From Heterocephalus glaber (taxonomy: Eukaryota; Chordata; Mammalia; Rodentia; Bathyergidae), in NCBI RefSeq assembly GCF_000247695.1, contig NW_004624783.1, forward strand, positions 186,919 to 250,918: a DNA stretch of 64,000 nt, written 5' to 3'. A model generated the notes under the pieces. It had not been told where the DNA came from, made no database searches, and saw only the letters and a list, made by a program, of their open reading frames with translations. Both the position numbers and the translations under genes were made by a program. The number at the start of each line of letters is the position of its first letter. The first letter of the stretch is position 1. Below, piece after piece: positions 46,301 to 57,678 of this stretch.

Positions 46301-49052
46301 GGTCAGCTTGTAAACAGGGTAAAAAAAAAAATCTCAAACCCTGAACTGTCCCTGACACCCAATTCCAATGCAGTGCAGAATTGGGCATGAGGTGATCTAA
46401 CAGTGAGTAAGCTTTTCACTCATTGATCTTTGGATTAGGAAGTCCCAAGCCAGTTTCACTCCACACCTACTTCTTAGGTGGTCATTTTATTCCCTGATCC
46501 TCTATTTCACCCTCAGTAATGGGGGTAACAATTTGAGATCCCTGGTTTACCTTCAGGGCTGTGAGATTTAGCAGCCGATTCCTGTTTTCTCTTGAGATAG
46601 TGCCAGCAAACTTGGACACTTCCCGGGGCCACTTAGGCAAGAGGAAGCAAGAACTGGCTGTCAGTGAGAAGGAAGAAGGTGATCAGATGAAATGCACTTG
46701 GCCGTGGAGTCTTCCCTTCTGGAGGGCTACAGAAACAGGACAGGGCTTGCAAGTTCTCTAGGGAAGGACTGACCTGGATGGTTACTGGGGCTCTGGTGGG
46801 AGACATGACATCTGACAGGAAGGATTTGCTCTAATTTCTAGCCAAGGATCTGGGATTGCTATGTCAAGGCAATAGCGGTGGCCTAGCAAAGGTAGTCAGG
46901 AGCCAAAAAATGTGATATGCATACACTGCCTCTCCCTAGGCAGTGCTGGAATTTGTCTCCAAACACCTAGCAAAGCTAGGGTGCATTCACGTATTTCACA
47001 TGTAATATATCTAAGGGCTGCAACTCAGTACAAAATTGAAAATAAAATAAGGAAGGGACCATTTGTTGGTGTCTTCCACAACTGTGCCCTCAATAACTAT
47101 CACCTGAAAACTTACGTGCTCTTGCATCCCTCTGAGAAGGAGGCTGGCTCAGGACGCCTGACTCGTGTATGCCTCCAGGTTGGACTGGAAGGGGAGAGAG
47201 AGAAGAGGCAGCAGTGAGCTGCAGCAGCCCTGGTGAAAGGTGATGAGGTCTGAACTAGGGATGAATGAAAGGGACACTGCTGAGGTTTAATTCTTAGTGG
47301 GAGATACAGTGGCAGACAAACTGGAGGGCTCCAGGGTAGCATCCATGGGACCCTTGTGTTGGCTCCTCCTCCACACCAGGGCAAGGTCTCCCTCTTCCAC
47401 AGAGGATTCTGGGAAAGTTCCCCATCCCATCCTTTGGTGCTCAGGGACTAGGGTTGGGCCATTCTCAGGTCCCTCCCCACCCCCCAAGGAAGGGCCTGTC
47501 ACCAGGAGAAGAATAACCCTCCCATGTCTGAGTCCTCATTTCACTTGCAGCTCGGCACTAATCCAATTGCTGGCTCTAACCTAATTCTCCATTGTTGCTA
47601 GAGTCCTTTGCCTGCCGATATTAAAACTCTTTTCATTTAATTGTGCAGAAGATAGATCCTCCTCAGCCATCAGGTGGTAAATATAGAATAGCTGATGTGT
47701 AGCTCTAATTTGTTCTCTGGCAGGCCTCCTGCAGCTCTGAATAATTAGGGACCTAGACACTCTGGAATGAAGGAGAGAGGAAGTAGAAACAGAGAGGTAG
47801 GGCAGGGGGTGGGGACCTTGCCTTGTCAGGAGGTCACAGGTTAAAGGGAGTTGGGCCTGCAGTCCTGACCCGGAAAGCTCATCCATTTCTACATGGCCAG
47901 TCATTTCTGTCCTGAACCTCTCAAGTCACCTGGTGACTGAAGCCCTGAAATGCTGCATGAGAATCAAGTGCTCCTGAACCAAGTGTGAGCAAGAGGTTCG
48001 GTCCTACCATGAAGACCATTTGGGGTCATGTGATCTCCCAGAGTTAGACCACCAGGAAGGGGTGGTTCAGGTAAGGCCCTCACTCTTTCAAGGGAGAACT
48101 GTTGGATCTCTGTGAAAGTCACCAAGGAGCCCAACAGAATCATAGCTTTTCCATACACCAAGACCCTTTGGGATGACAACTACAATCCCCTTGTTTGGTG
48201 ACCACAGGGTTTCCTAGCAAGGCAATGAAGGAGTTGGTGACAGAGGCCTGGCAATCTGATTTCTAGGCCAGGTGGGAATGGTATGTGGAACATGGTGGCC
48301 CTGTGTGTTCCCATAGTGGGGTAGGGTCAGCAGCATCTCAGCAGGGATGCTGAGGAGTCCTCAGGGTCTTTCTCCACTCACCCATTATGAGCAGGGTCCT
48401 AGAGACCTTATAACTGCCCACAGAGGAAGAAGAAGGCATCCTTGGAGAAGACTCTGTTCTCAGGCCTGGCCGAGGCCTGGTTGCAGTTTCCCAGCTCAAT
48501 TTCCGGGACCTTCACCCCCTTGCTCTGGAAACTAGGCCACCTACTCTTTCTCCTTCAAGTATGCTGCAGCTACTTCCTGGCTACCACTGCTCAGCTCCCT
48601 GCACCTCTGAGGTCCTCCTGCAAGACTCTTGGTGGAGCTGACCTTCCTAGCTGGTTTTGACCCCGTTAGAGGCTCTATGGCCCCTCAGCTCCTGATCCCT
48701 CCCTATGTCCGCACCCCTCACTGGCTGCTGGGGCCGTTCCTCTTCTAAGACAGGGAACCTCAGACACCCTCTTCCTTCTTCTTCTGCCTCAGAGTAAGTC
48801 CTAGGTGCAGCATTTCCTGAGCCCTCCTCTCTCCTGATTGCTGAGGATTATAGGGGCTTCACCCCCTCCCAGCCTTGCATGCTAGGCCCCTGGGGACCAG
48901 TCTGTGTGCTGTGACTCTACCTGTAAAACCTGCAAGACCTGCTCCCTTGTCCTTCCCTGAAGTTGGGTTCTGCCTTCTCTATCTGCTGAGCCAGGGTTCT
49001 TGGGGCAAGTGGAGGGGATCCTGAGTGCCTGAGCAGCTTTGCACCCCTCAGT
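46301..49052. other. Unassigned intergenic sequence
   Basis: 2.7 kb with no recognised gene or young repeat; frames are up to about 107 codons. Nothing specific can be said. Confidence 0.4.
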
Positions 49053-49057
49053 GTGAC

Positions 49058-49451
49058 TGCTATGGCTTGTGTCTAGATGTCCTCCCAAAGCCTCATGCAC
49101 TTATAGGTGGGGCTTGTTCAGAGGTGCCTGGATCTAGAGTGTGTGATCCTGGGATTCATTCATGCTAGGCTCAAGGGCACTAGGGTTAAGGGTGTGAGTG
49201 TTACCCAGCCTGAGTAGCCTGGATAAGATATAAGGGATAGAAAGAGCTGTGGTCGTCCCTTGCTTGCTCATCCCTGTCTGCTTGCAGTGGACGATTTCTC
49301 CTCTGCGATCCCCTCTGCCATGTGCCACCCTGCCTGAGGCCAGCCAACTATGAGTTGAAACCTCTCTGATCTGTGAGCTAAATAAACCTCTCCTCCTATA
49401 ACTTTGGGTGTTGGGTATTTTGTCTCAGCAGTGAGAAAAGTAACTAAGACA
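49058..49451 (+). mobile_element. MaLR solo LTR, intact, with 5-bp target-site duplication
   Basis: Starts TGCTATGGCTTGTGTCTAGA and ends AAAGTAACTAAGACA. GTGAC lies directly before (49053-49057) and directly after (49452-49456). An internal TGAGCTAAATAAACCTCTCC supplies the poly(A) signal. Length 394 bp. Confidence 0.95.
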
Positions 49452-49844
49452 GTGACCAAGGTGGTTTCTGAGACAGTGTCCTGGAATAGCCCTGTTGTCT
49501 CTTTCTTCAGCACTTGACCCAAGCCTGCCGATCTGCAGGGCACTCTCTTCTGTGGCTTCTCCATTTTCAGAACAAACACAGCAGGGCATGGGACTGTTAG
49601 AAATACCAGCCCAGATGGCTGCAGTCACAGGCCCCTGTATGTCAGGGCCAGACTGCCCAGCAGAGCTGCCCAGTCCTCTCTGCTCATATGAGAAACTGAG
49701 CCCCTGAGACAGAGTAGAAGGATATACTTACCCAGGCTCATGGCTTAATCCATCCTAGGATCCTGGCTCTAATCTGGACTCCAGATATATCTTCTCCTGT
49801 AGTCAGAATGACAGTCAGCATACAAGGGTGAGGGTCAGAATGAG

Positions 49845-50050
49845 AGGGTGCCAATACCAGCTCTGGCCTCTGCCAGCTGTGTGACCTTTGGCAAGTCGTT
49901 GAACCTCTCTGAGCAATACTTTGCTCATCTGACAAATGAGGATAACAGTGGTATCTACCTCACGTGGTGGCATGAAAAGCCACTGAGATAACCCTCCCAA
50001 AGTCCCAGCACAGCATCTGGCAAGTGGCAAGTGATAATTAGCTATCACAA
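49845..50050 (+). repeat. MIR-like SINE
   Basis: TGTGTGACCTTTGGCAAGTC, TGAACCTCTCTGAGCAATAC and CATCTGACAAATGAGGATAA form a well preserved MIR core. Confidence 0.85.
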
Positions 50051-50054
50051 AAAT

Positions 50055-50560
50055 TCAGCTCCACCGAGTCGCAAACTTTCCCTCAAACCAGTGTGAACCA
50101 TAATGAGTGTTAGCTATTCAAGCAATGAGCAGGCATTTAATTTACTCCCTCAGAAAATTGAAGGGTTGTGTGTCAAGGGACTATTTGGATGGCTTTTCCA
50201 GAAAAAGAAGGTTGCACAGATGTTTTTCCCTCTGTAGATGTTTCCCAGTGCAGGGCAAGGGTGACAGTCATTCTGCCCCTCCTGAGACTGTTCCTGAGAA
50301 GCAGATGGAGCCACCAAAGTCTGGCTGCTGCCCCGGGAAGTCCCCAGAAGCCCAGCTACCCTGACCTCCACCTGCCTGCCCTCTGGCTGCACTGTGGATG
50401 GAGCATTGTGGGAACCTGCTCCGCATCCCAGGAGGCTTTGGGGCGATGCCTGCACCCCAGACTCTGGTCTGGGCAGGGTGCCACGCAGAGTCACTAATGG
50501 TCCAGGGCCAGTGGTAGAGGATCCTTGTTCACCTAGAGTGAAAAATATAAGGGGAACCCC
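50055..50560. other. Unassigned sequence
   Basis: Frames of 85-114 codons are open on both strands; no known protein, no repeat recognised. Confidence 0.35.
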
Positions 50561-50564
50561 AAAC

Positions 50565-51033
50565 CCACAGTACAGCCCTCTCCTTTATCCGTGGGGATTG
50601 TCCCAAGACCCCAGTATGTGCTTGAACCTCTACATATACTATGTTTTCCTATACATACATATCTATGATAAAGCTTAATTTATATATCAGGCACAATGTG
50701 AGATTAACAACTAAAAATAAAAACAGAACAATTACAACAATGTGCTGTAATAAAAGTTATGCAAATGTAGTCTTTCTCTCTTCTCTCTCTCCCTCTCATC
50801 TCTTACAGTACTGTGCTCCCCCTTCTTGGCATGACAAGTGATGATAAAACACTGACATGATAAGACAGAGGGAAATGGCATGGGTATAGTGGCAGGCTAT
50901 TTTGTAGGGGATACATGGACAGGTCTTAGCAATACAGTGAAGCTGATCTGATAATCTAGCCACCCACCAAGTGACTGGCAGGCCCAGGTAGTGTATGCAG
51001 GGTGGACATATTGGACCAATAGACTATTCATGT

Positions 51034-51070
<37 letters not shown>

Positions 51071-51236
51071 TTGAGCAAGACTTGGATGGCACAGATCTCA
51101 TCATATCACCCAGAATAGCATGCAATATAAAATGCATGACTTGCTTATTTCTGGAATTTTCCATTTCGTATTTTTGGACCATGGTTGAGTGGTTGAGCAT
51201 GGGTAACTGAAACTGTGGAAAGCGAATGAGGGATAC
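50565..51236. mobile_element. Tigger-like non-autonomous DNA transposon
   Basis: The left end, CAGTACAGCCCTCTCCTTTA then TCCGTGGGGATTG, pairs with a right end AACTGAAACTGTGGAAAGCG then AATGAGGGATACTACT as diverged inverted repeats. Internal landmarks (TGATCTGATAATCTAGCCAC, TTTATTTCTGGAATTTTCC type) match a common Tigger family. A (GT)n tract at 51035-51069 interrupts it. No transposase frame. Confidence 0.82.
51035..51069 (+). repeat. (GT)n microsatellite
   Basis: About 17 GT units inside the Tigger-like element. Confidence 0.97.
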
Positions 51237-51239
51237 TAC

Positions 51240-51900
51240 TTTAATCAAGACAAATAGTATTTTGTCATTTTTAAAAAAATGAAATTCAATTTTAAAAATC
51301 CATGATAAACAAAATGCCAATCTTCTAAATGAAGGCAGTCTCTGCTTCTGCATCTGCATGGCCCCGAAGGGAAGTGCGCCGCTCCGTACCTGCAAAGCCG
51401 CCTCTGTGAAGGGGATCCAGGCAGAGGAATGTTTGGGGAAAGCCCAAAGTAATGCTGCTGAGCAGAGGGTGGGTCCTGTTCTGAAATAAGTAACAAATGA
51501 AGGGCTGAGGTTGAGGGGAGAAGGGCTGGGGGTCCCCGGGAGTCCCTTAAGGGACTGCAGCAGTGAAGAGCTATATGCAAAGGGACAGGGAGCCCCCATC
51601 TGCCCAGGGAACCAGTGTTCTGCTTTTCCTTCTTCAGCCCTTTGGTGCTTTCTCTGTGGGCTCACGTGGAGACACCAGGGACTCCTAGGATGGTTGGCCA
51701 ACACAGTAAATTACCTTAATCTGTCCTCCACTTCAGTGCTTCCCATTCCAGACTTCCAGGCCCAGCCCACATCTGCTCTTTCTTCTTCACAGTCCCTCCA
51801 CCCCAGGGATCTTTCCCACCATTCACTCTATAACCATACTTCTGAGAACCTACCATGTGCTGAGCCCCATTATGAAAACACAAGCCTTGAATTAAAAACA
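51240..51900. other. Unassigned sequence
   Basis: An AT-rich start gives way to GC-rich sequence. Overlapping frames of 111-226 codons on the minus strand include the (GT)n tract and are not credible. Confidence 0.35.
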
Positions 51901-51906
51901 TGCAAC

Positions 51907-51985
51907 ATTTAGCTGCATGTGGTGGTACACATCTGTAATCTCAGTACTCTGGGAGGCTGAGGCGGGAGGGTCACAAGATGGAGGA
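51907..51985 (+). repeat. B1-type SINE, 3' truncated
   Basis: TAGCTGCATGTGGTGGTACA and CTGGGAGGCTGAGGCGGGAG are the left part of a 7SL-like monomer. Confidence 0.92.
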
Positions 51986-52334
51986 GAATTCAAAATAGTA
52001 CCCAAATGTAATTAAAGGTGATTATATTAGAAGGTTCAAAATGAAAAGCAGTAATCTCTGGCCCACTTTCTTCAGGCCCAGTCTACCGTCATGGCTCCAG
52101 TCATTGTAACTCTTCTGGTTGTTTCCTCTAGTGCTTAGCTCCATTTTCTCAATGGATGTGTATGTGGGAACCCTGCAATTTGGGCATCAGCACTTGCCTT
52201 CTCACCATGGTACATAAAACCTAAGTCTCCCAACTCCCTGCTGCTTCCTCTATCCTTCAACTTTCCAATTTTTGTTGTTGTTGAACAAAAGCAACTGTTA
52301 AGCTCAATAGTACATTGTTTACTTTTATTTAGTT

Positions 52335-52418
52335 ATTTTTTAAGGGGCTGATGATTGAACCCAGGGCCCTAGACATGCTAAGCAAATGCTCTACCACTGA
52401 GCTACACCCCTGGCTTCT
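52335..52418 (-). repeat. ID-type SINE, antisense
   Basis: GGGGCTGATGATTGAACCCA to CTACCACTGAGCTACACCCC is an older antisense ID element. Confidence 0.9.
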
Positions 52419-52429
52419 CTATTGCACTT

Positions 52430-53720
52430 TATGATGGCATTCTTACTTATACAATTCTTTTTCTAGTTAATTACCACCTTTTGTATTTGTCTGATGCCTT
52501 GTTTCTATTAATACTTTTTTTCTAAGTGCTCAATGTTTCTGCCATTCACCTATCCAGACAGTCTCCATTCAATCAAATATAACCATTTTATTTTTTCCTC
52601 TTTTCTCTTCTTTTTATCTAGACTTGTGGCTTGTTGGGGCTGGCACTCAATGTCCTCTGGGGACACTCACCTACACTCTGAGACATATCTTCATGGCTCT
52701 TCTACGTCTATTTCCTCACTTCCTACCATGAGTTCTTCTCAAACTGTCCAACAAAATCCCCAACTGATTTCAATTCTGCCAACCCCTGCAATAATCTGTC
52801 AGTTCTAGTTCTTTTCTTTTTTGGAGATAACCCCTTTATCGCCTCTTGTTCCCACTTGGAAGGACTGTCCTCTCAGTCTCCTCCCTGCCAGTTGTTCTAG
52901 AACTCCCTGTCCACACCTCCCTGAGGATTTCCCTCTCCTCTCTATTGGCTGGCTCCACTGTGTCCTGGAGACAGGGATTTCTGTCTCTTTGGCCAGCTTC
53001 CTTGTTTTGGTGCAGCACATTCTCCAGAAACTGCCTGAGAACCACACATAGGAGATAAATTTTGCGAATCCTTACATGTCAGAGTAGGCCTTTATTTTAG
53101 CCTTCATATGCTCTTGTCTTATTTATGTGATGGATAGTTTGGTTAGATATGAAATTTCAGGTTGCAAACAAGTTTCTGTCAAAGATTTTTAAAATATTGT
53201 TCAGTTCTCTTTAAGTTTCCTGTGTTGCTGTTCAAAACTTGCATGTCATTCTAAGTTGTATCCGTTGTGCATGGTCAGCTCTCCTTCTGTTTCTAATTTT
53301 TTCTGTCTCTGATGTTTTGCATTTCATGATAGTGTGCCTTGGCATAGATCCTGTATGATTTGTTCCATGATTCATAGTGTTTTCAAAGTGTGGACTTAAG
53401 TCCTTGAATTCTAGAAAATCTCCTGCCGTCCTTTGAAAAATCACTCCCCTCCATTCTCTCTGCTCTCACTTTCTGGAACTCCTGTTTGGAAGATGTTGAA
53501 CTTTACCATTTGACACTCCCATTGCATATCTTTTCTCTCTCCTTCCTTAACTCGTTTTGTTCTGTTTTTTTTAAAAGATGTTTTCAATTTAATCTTTCAG
53601 CCTTTCATGAAGTTTTTAGTTTAAGCTATAATATTTTTTCTTTTTACTTCTCAAGAACTTTTGCTTATTCTGGGTGCTCCTTTTAAAAATAGCATTCTAT
53701 TCTCTTTTCCCCTTGTGCAT
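52430..53720 (-). repeat. LINE-derived sequence (L1/HAL1-like), antisense
   Basis: AT-rich text such as GGTTAGATATGAAATTTCAG, TTTCATGATAGTGTGCCTTG and TTTGGAAGATGTTGAACTTT resembles antisense L1/HAL1 sequence, as at 10.0-11.6 kb. Strongly diverged, boundaries uncertain. Confidence 0.45.
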
Positions 53721-53724
53721 CCAA

Positions 53725-56505
53725 AATGCTTTATTAATTTCCTATGAATTTTAGCTGCACTTTTCCCCACCACTTATCTCTGTTTCCTCTAACTCCTTCC
53801 TGTTTGATGCCTCCACCCTTCCCTCTCCCTTCTCGTTCTCTCATGTGGGAGGCATTTCTGTTGTGTCTGGGACCCTTGGCAGAGTCCATATTTAGGGCAC
53901 AGGCAGCGGTCGTCTTATGAGGGAGTCTGTGCATGGACAGACAGACCTTGTCCCACAGGTGGCCAGGTGGCAAGCTCAACTCTACTATCTCAAACTCTTT
54001 TCTCTTGGACTGGTTAAGTTTTTCCAGAGGGGTTCTTCTCTAAATTCCTTCTACGGGTGTTTAGCACCTGCAAGTGGAGTGGCAGCTGGAGGCTGATATT
54101 CCATTTTCCTGTGTGGAATCCTTGCTTTCAGCACAGTGCTTCACCCTCTACCCCCCAAAAGTCCCAGAGCTGAGAGCTCAGGGTTAATTTTTCCTGAGAG
54201 TCAACTTCCCATGCTCGGTTAGGTGGGAAGGGAATCTGGGGGTCAGGGGCGCTTCCTCTGTATTCTGCCTCCCTCTTCCTCCCAGAAGGACTGGACATTC
54301 TTTACCCTGAGCCTTTGGACATCAAAGAAGAATCCAGGTTGCTTCCTGCTGCCTCTCCCAGCCCCAGGCACTTCCTTTGCTGTTGTTCCCCCTTGTCCCT
54401 TGTCTTTGCCTTTTCTTTCATCATCTTAGTGGGGGCTTTACAGGGGTGGTTGAAGGGAATATAAGTGAGAGTGGTCATTCTACAGGGGAAGTCTTTTGAC
54501 AGGGCTGCATGGACCAGCTGGCACCGCTCCTTGCTGTGCCTGGTTCTTCTTTCCACCCTGGCCCTCCCCTCAGAGCCCAGACCCCTACATTCAGTGTACT
54601 CTGGACATGCTCCTGGTGTGGGCCACAGGTCCATCTGGCCCAACAGACCTCAAGCTGAGGTCTCCTCCTTGCAAAGCTGCTCTTCCTCCAGAGTCCTGCA
54701 GGACCAGGCTTTGTGCACCTGAGAGGACAGGCAGCTACCCCACGCCCTGAGTCCTGCTTCCCCTGGAATCCAGCCTTCCTCCCCTCCCCACCCTGGCCAG
54801 TTTAGTCCAGGAGTTGTGTCTCCTCTCCACAGCAGCCCTTTCTTGGTCTGGCTCAGAGAGGCCTCATTCCATCAGGTCATGTGGCTCATCTCCAGGCCAC
54901 AGGAACCTCTCCATCTGTTCCTCACTGCCATTGCCTAGGAGCCTGAGCATTTGACCCCACAGCCCCATCCCTCTCTTGTTTTCCCTGGCCTTGAAGTAAG
55001 GCCTGTCTCTTCTCCCTGCTCCTCTCCATCTCTTATCTTCTGCTTTCTTGCTTCTCCTTTGTTCGGCCTCTCCGCTGTCACATTTCAGCTGCAGTGTCAC
55101 TCCCTTCAGGAAGCCTTCCTTACCTCTCCTCCACCCTACCTCTCCATGCCTGAGGAGATGCTGTCTTTGTCTTGCTGCAAGCCCTCACCTGGTCATCTGT
55201 CCTGCAGGAAGCTGTGCAGGTGCTGTGTGAGGGCGTGTGCACCCTCCTGCCTACCTTGTAGCCCAACCCCAGTACTGATGTCAAGTAGGTGCTGGATTGT
55301 TGAATGCATAAATTAATGTTATGATTAATGTATGATCAAGTACAAATGATAAACTTCATATGTAAAGATGTAAGTTAGAGATTACAGTGAGAACTCGTTT
55401 AATGTTAACCTAAATACATGTTAAATTAGTGTATCAATTTGTAAATGAGTGAAGTCTGCCCTGGTTAAGCAGGCCTCTCTCAGCCTTCTGTGTGAAGGCT
55501 GATCTGATCTCAGGAGATTTCAGGGGCTTGTGATTACTGACAACCTGTAGGTCACTCTGTTCCTGCCTCGGTGGCATCTGGGTCTGTCTGTCACCAAAGA
55601 CCCTAGGAAGAAAGGAGAGTCTGGGCTGAGCCACGACATGTCCTCTTCTACTTTTGGTGAGCTGATGGCTGCCCTCCCTGGGTCCTTCTCTGTTCTCCTA
55701 TCTTCCCATCGCAGCTCCGACTGAGACTCAGGAGAGAGGGAGCAGCAGATTCAGACTGGGCAGTGGAGTGACATGTCACCATGCGCGTGGCAGCTCCTCT
55801 ACCTCCACCTGGGCCAGAGTGAGAAGCTCAGTGATGTGGAGCCGCCCCTGTGAGGATCTGAGTGCTTAGCAGCCCCTCAGCCTTTTCCCTACCATACCTC
55901 TGGCATTGTTCTCAGTCACCTTCCCCTATCCAGCCACCTCCGAAATCACGGTCACCTCCGATACTTGCCCAGTGCACCCCTTCTTGCCATGTCCACCACC
56001 CCTGGCTGCAGGAGGGTGGAGTTCAGTGTGGCTGGTCTGATATCTCATCTGGCTATGTTTTATTTGTAACCGATGCTTGGTGGGCATGAGACAGAAGCAG
56101 AGAATGTTGAAGAGCAGAGACCTTAGAAACAGCCTCTCTGCTCCATGCCTCAGTTTTTTCATCTATAAAATATGCCTGAAAACAATGCTATCTCACTGCA
56201 TTGTCTTCTACATTAAAGTGAAAACCAATGAGGTGCTTAGAATTGTAGTTGGTGTATATGAACCTTACAGAAGCCATAAGGTCCCGGGGAGGATCTGCTG
56301 GGTGGAATTGTGTCAGGTGCTAGAGGTGGGCTGTCCTCTCCATTTGGATCACTGCATCCTCTAATCTGGCCTCCCTGCCTCCCTGTCTCCCTCCAAAACC
56401 CTCTGCAGAGCACTCTGTTCTGTAAGATCATCCAGGCTTAGAGGAGTCTTAACCTCTCATGCTTGGGGCCTGCCTACTTCTCTGCCTCCTGTAATCACTT
56501 GCACA
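53725..56505. other. Unassigned intergenic sequence
   Basis: No gene recognised. A stretch near 55060-55320 (CAGGAAGCCTTCCTTACCTC and following) looks like an old MIR/L2-type repeat. Frames are up to 121 codons without protein features. Confidence 0.35.
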
Positions 56506-56670
56506 CATGTATGCACACAGAACACAGAGATATGCACAAATGCACACTTAGATGCACACAAGCACATGCATAGATTACACATGCATGCACACAGAATACA
56601 TGAGTATACCCACATGCACACACATGAATATAAACATATGCACACATGCACAGGTGTGTGCACACACATC
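56505..56670 (+). repeat. CA-rich alternating purine-pyrimidine tract
   Basis: About 165 bp of degenerate CACATGCA, ATGCACAC and related units, low complexity. It has Z-DNA forming potential. Confidence 0.85.
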
Positions 56671-57664
56671 CCTTCCCATGGCTTCCTGTGCCCCAGGCAG
56701 CTTCCCCCTCTAGGTTTCTGTTCCCCAGGCTCTCGATGCCAGCAAGCTGCTGCTCTGGCTCTCTGCCCCATGAGGTATTCTTCCTGGCCTTGGCTCTGTT
56801 GTCACCTTTCCTGGAAGCCTTTCCTGGTCAGCTACCTCCAATGCAGGGATCAGTGAGCCTGTCACATGCCCCACCTTGTTACTCTCCTGCAGAGTTTCCT
56901 AAGGAGGTGGGAAGACCTCCACCGAAGCACCGGGTACATGGCATTGCAATGGTTGCTTTATCTGTGTGTTTCCCCTTCAGACAGCCAGCAACTGAAGCCC
57001 TACTTGGGTTTTAGGGATAGATATCAGCCCCGCAGGGCACAGTGACTTCTGTCCCACATAGGCAGCAGGGGCCTTGGACGAGTGAGGTTCACAGGCAGAG
57101 GCAATTTTTCTAGGCAGCTTTTAATGGTGGGGGAACAGGGAGTAGGAAGTGGAGTGGGAGGATCCAAAACACCAGAGAGAGGATTGCCTGTTTGAAATCA
57201 CATAGCCTGGGCCAGGCAGAGCTAAGAAGTTTGGACTCCTACTGAACCTATGTCTCAGGATTAAAGCTGGTCTGCTGGGATCCGATGTACACCCTAACCC
57301 TCACCTCAGGTCCTGCCTGCTGGCCCTGAAAAGACACAGACTGGATGGCTACATAGGGAACTCCCAGGATAGCTGTGGGCTGAATGAGTGTGCAGGGAAA
57401 CTGTGCAGCCTCAGGGAGGAAAGTGCAGTCTCCTCAAAATATCGTCACCCCTCTTACTTTCTACCTCTGGTCCAGTGCAGATCCCCAAATTTCCAGTGCT
57501 GCTCTTCTTTTGGGGGGAATGCAGGCCAAAATGAAGAACATGGAATATGTCCTTCCTTGCTGTGGTCCAGATGCTCAGCCTTTGTCCCCTTCCCTCCTAG
57601 CCTAGGGTGAGTTTTCATTGTTGTTTTGCTTTCACAGTGTTTTTGGCATCCAGGGTGAACTCTG

Positions 57665-57678
57665 GTTGTCATGGTAAC
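57665..57678. promoter_or_regulatory. RFX X-box-like motif
   Basis: GTTGTCATGGTAAC fits the RFX X-box consensus GTHNYYATRRNAAC at every position. It is a motif match only. Confidence 0.4.

Noticed and set aside
51024..51704. Minus-strand frame of 226 codons
   Set aside because: It reads through a (GT)n microsatellite and a DNA transposon; the C-terminal Thr-His repeat is the microsatellite.
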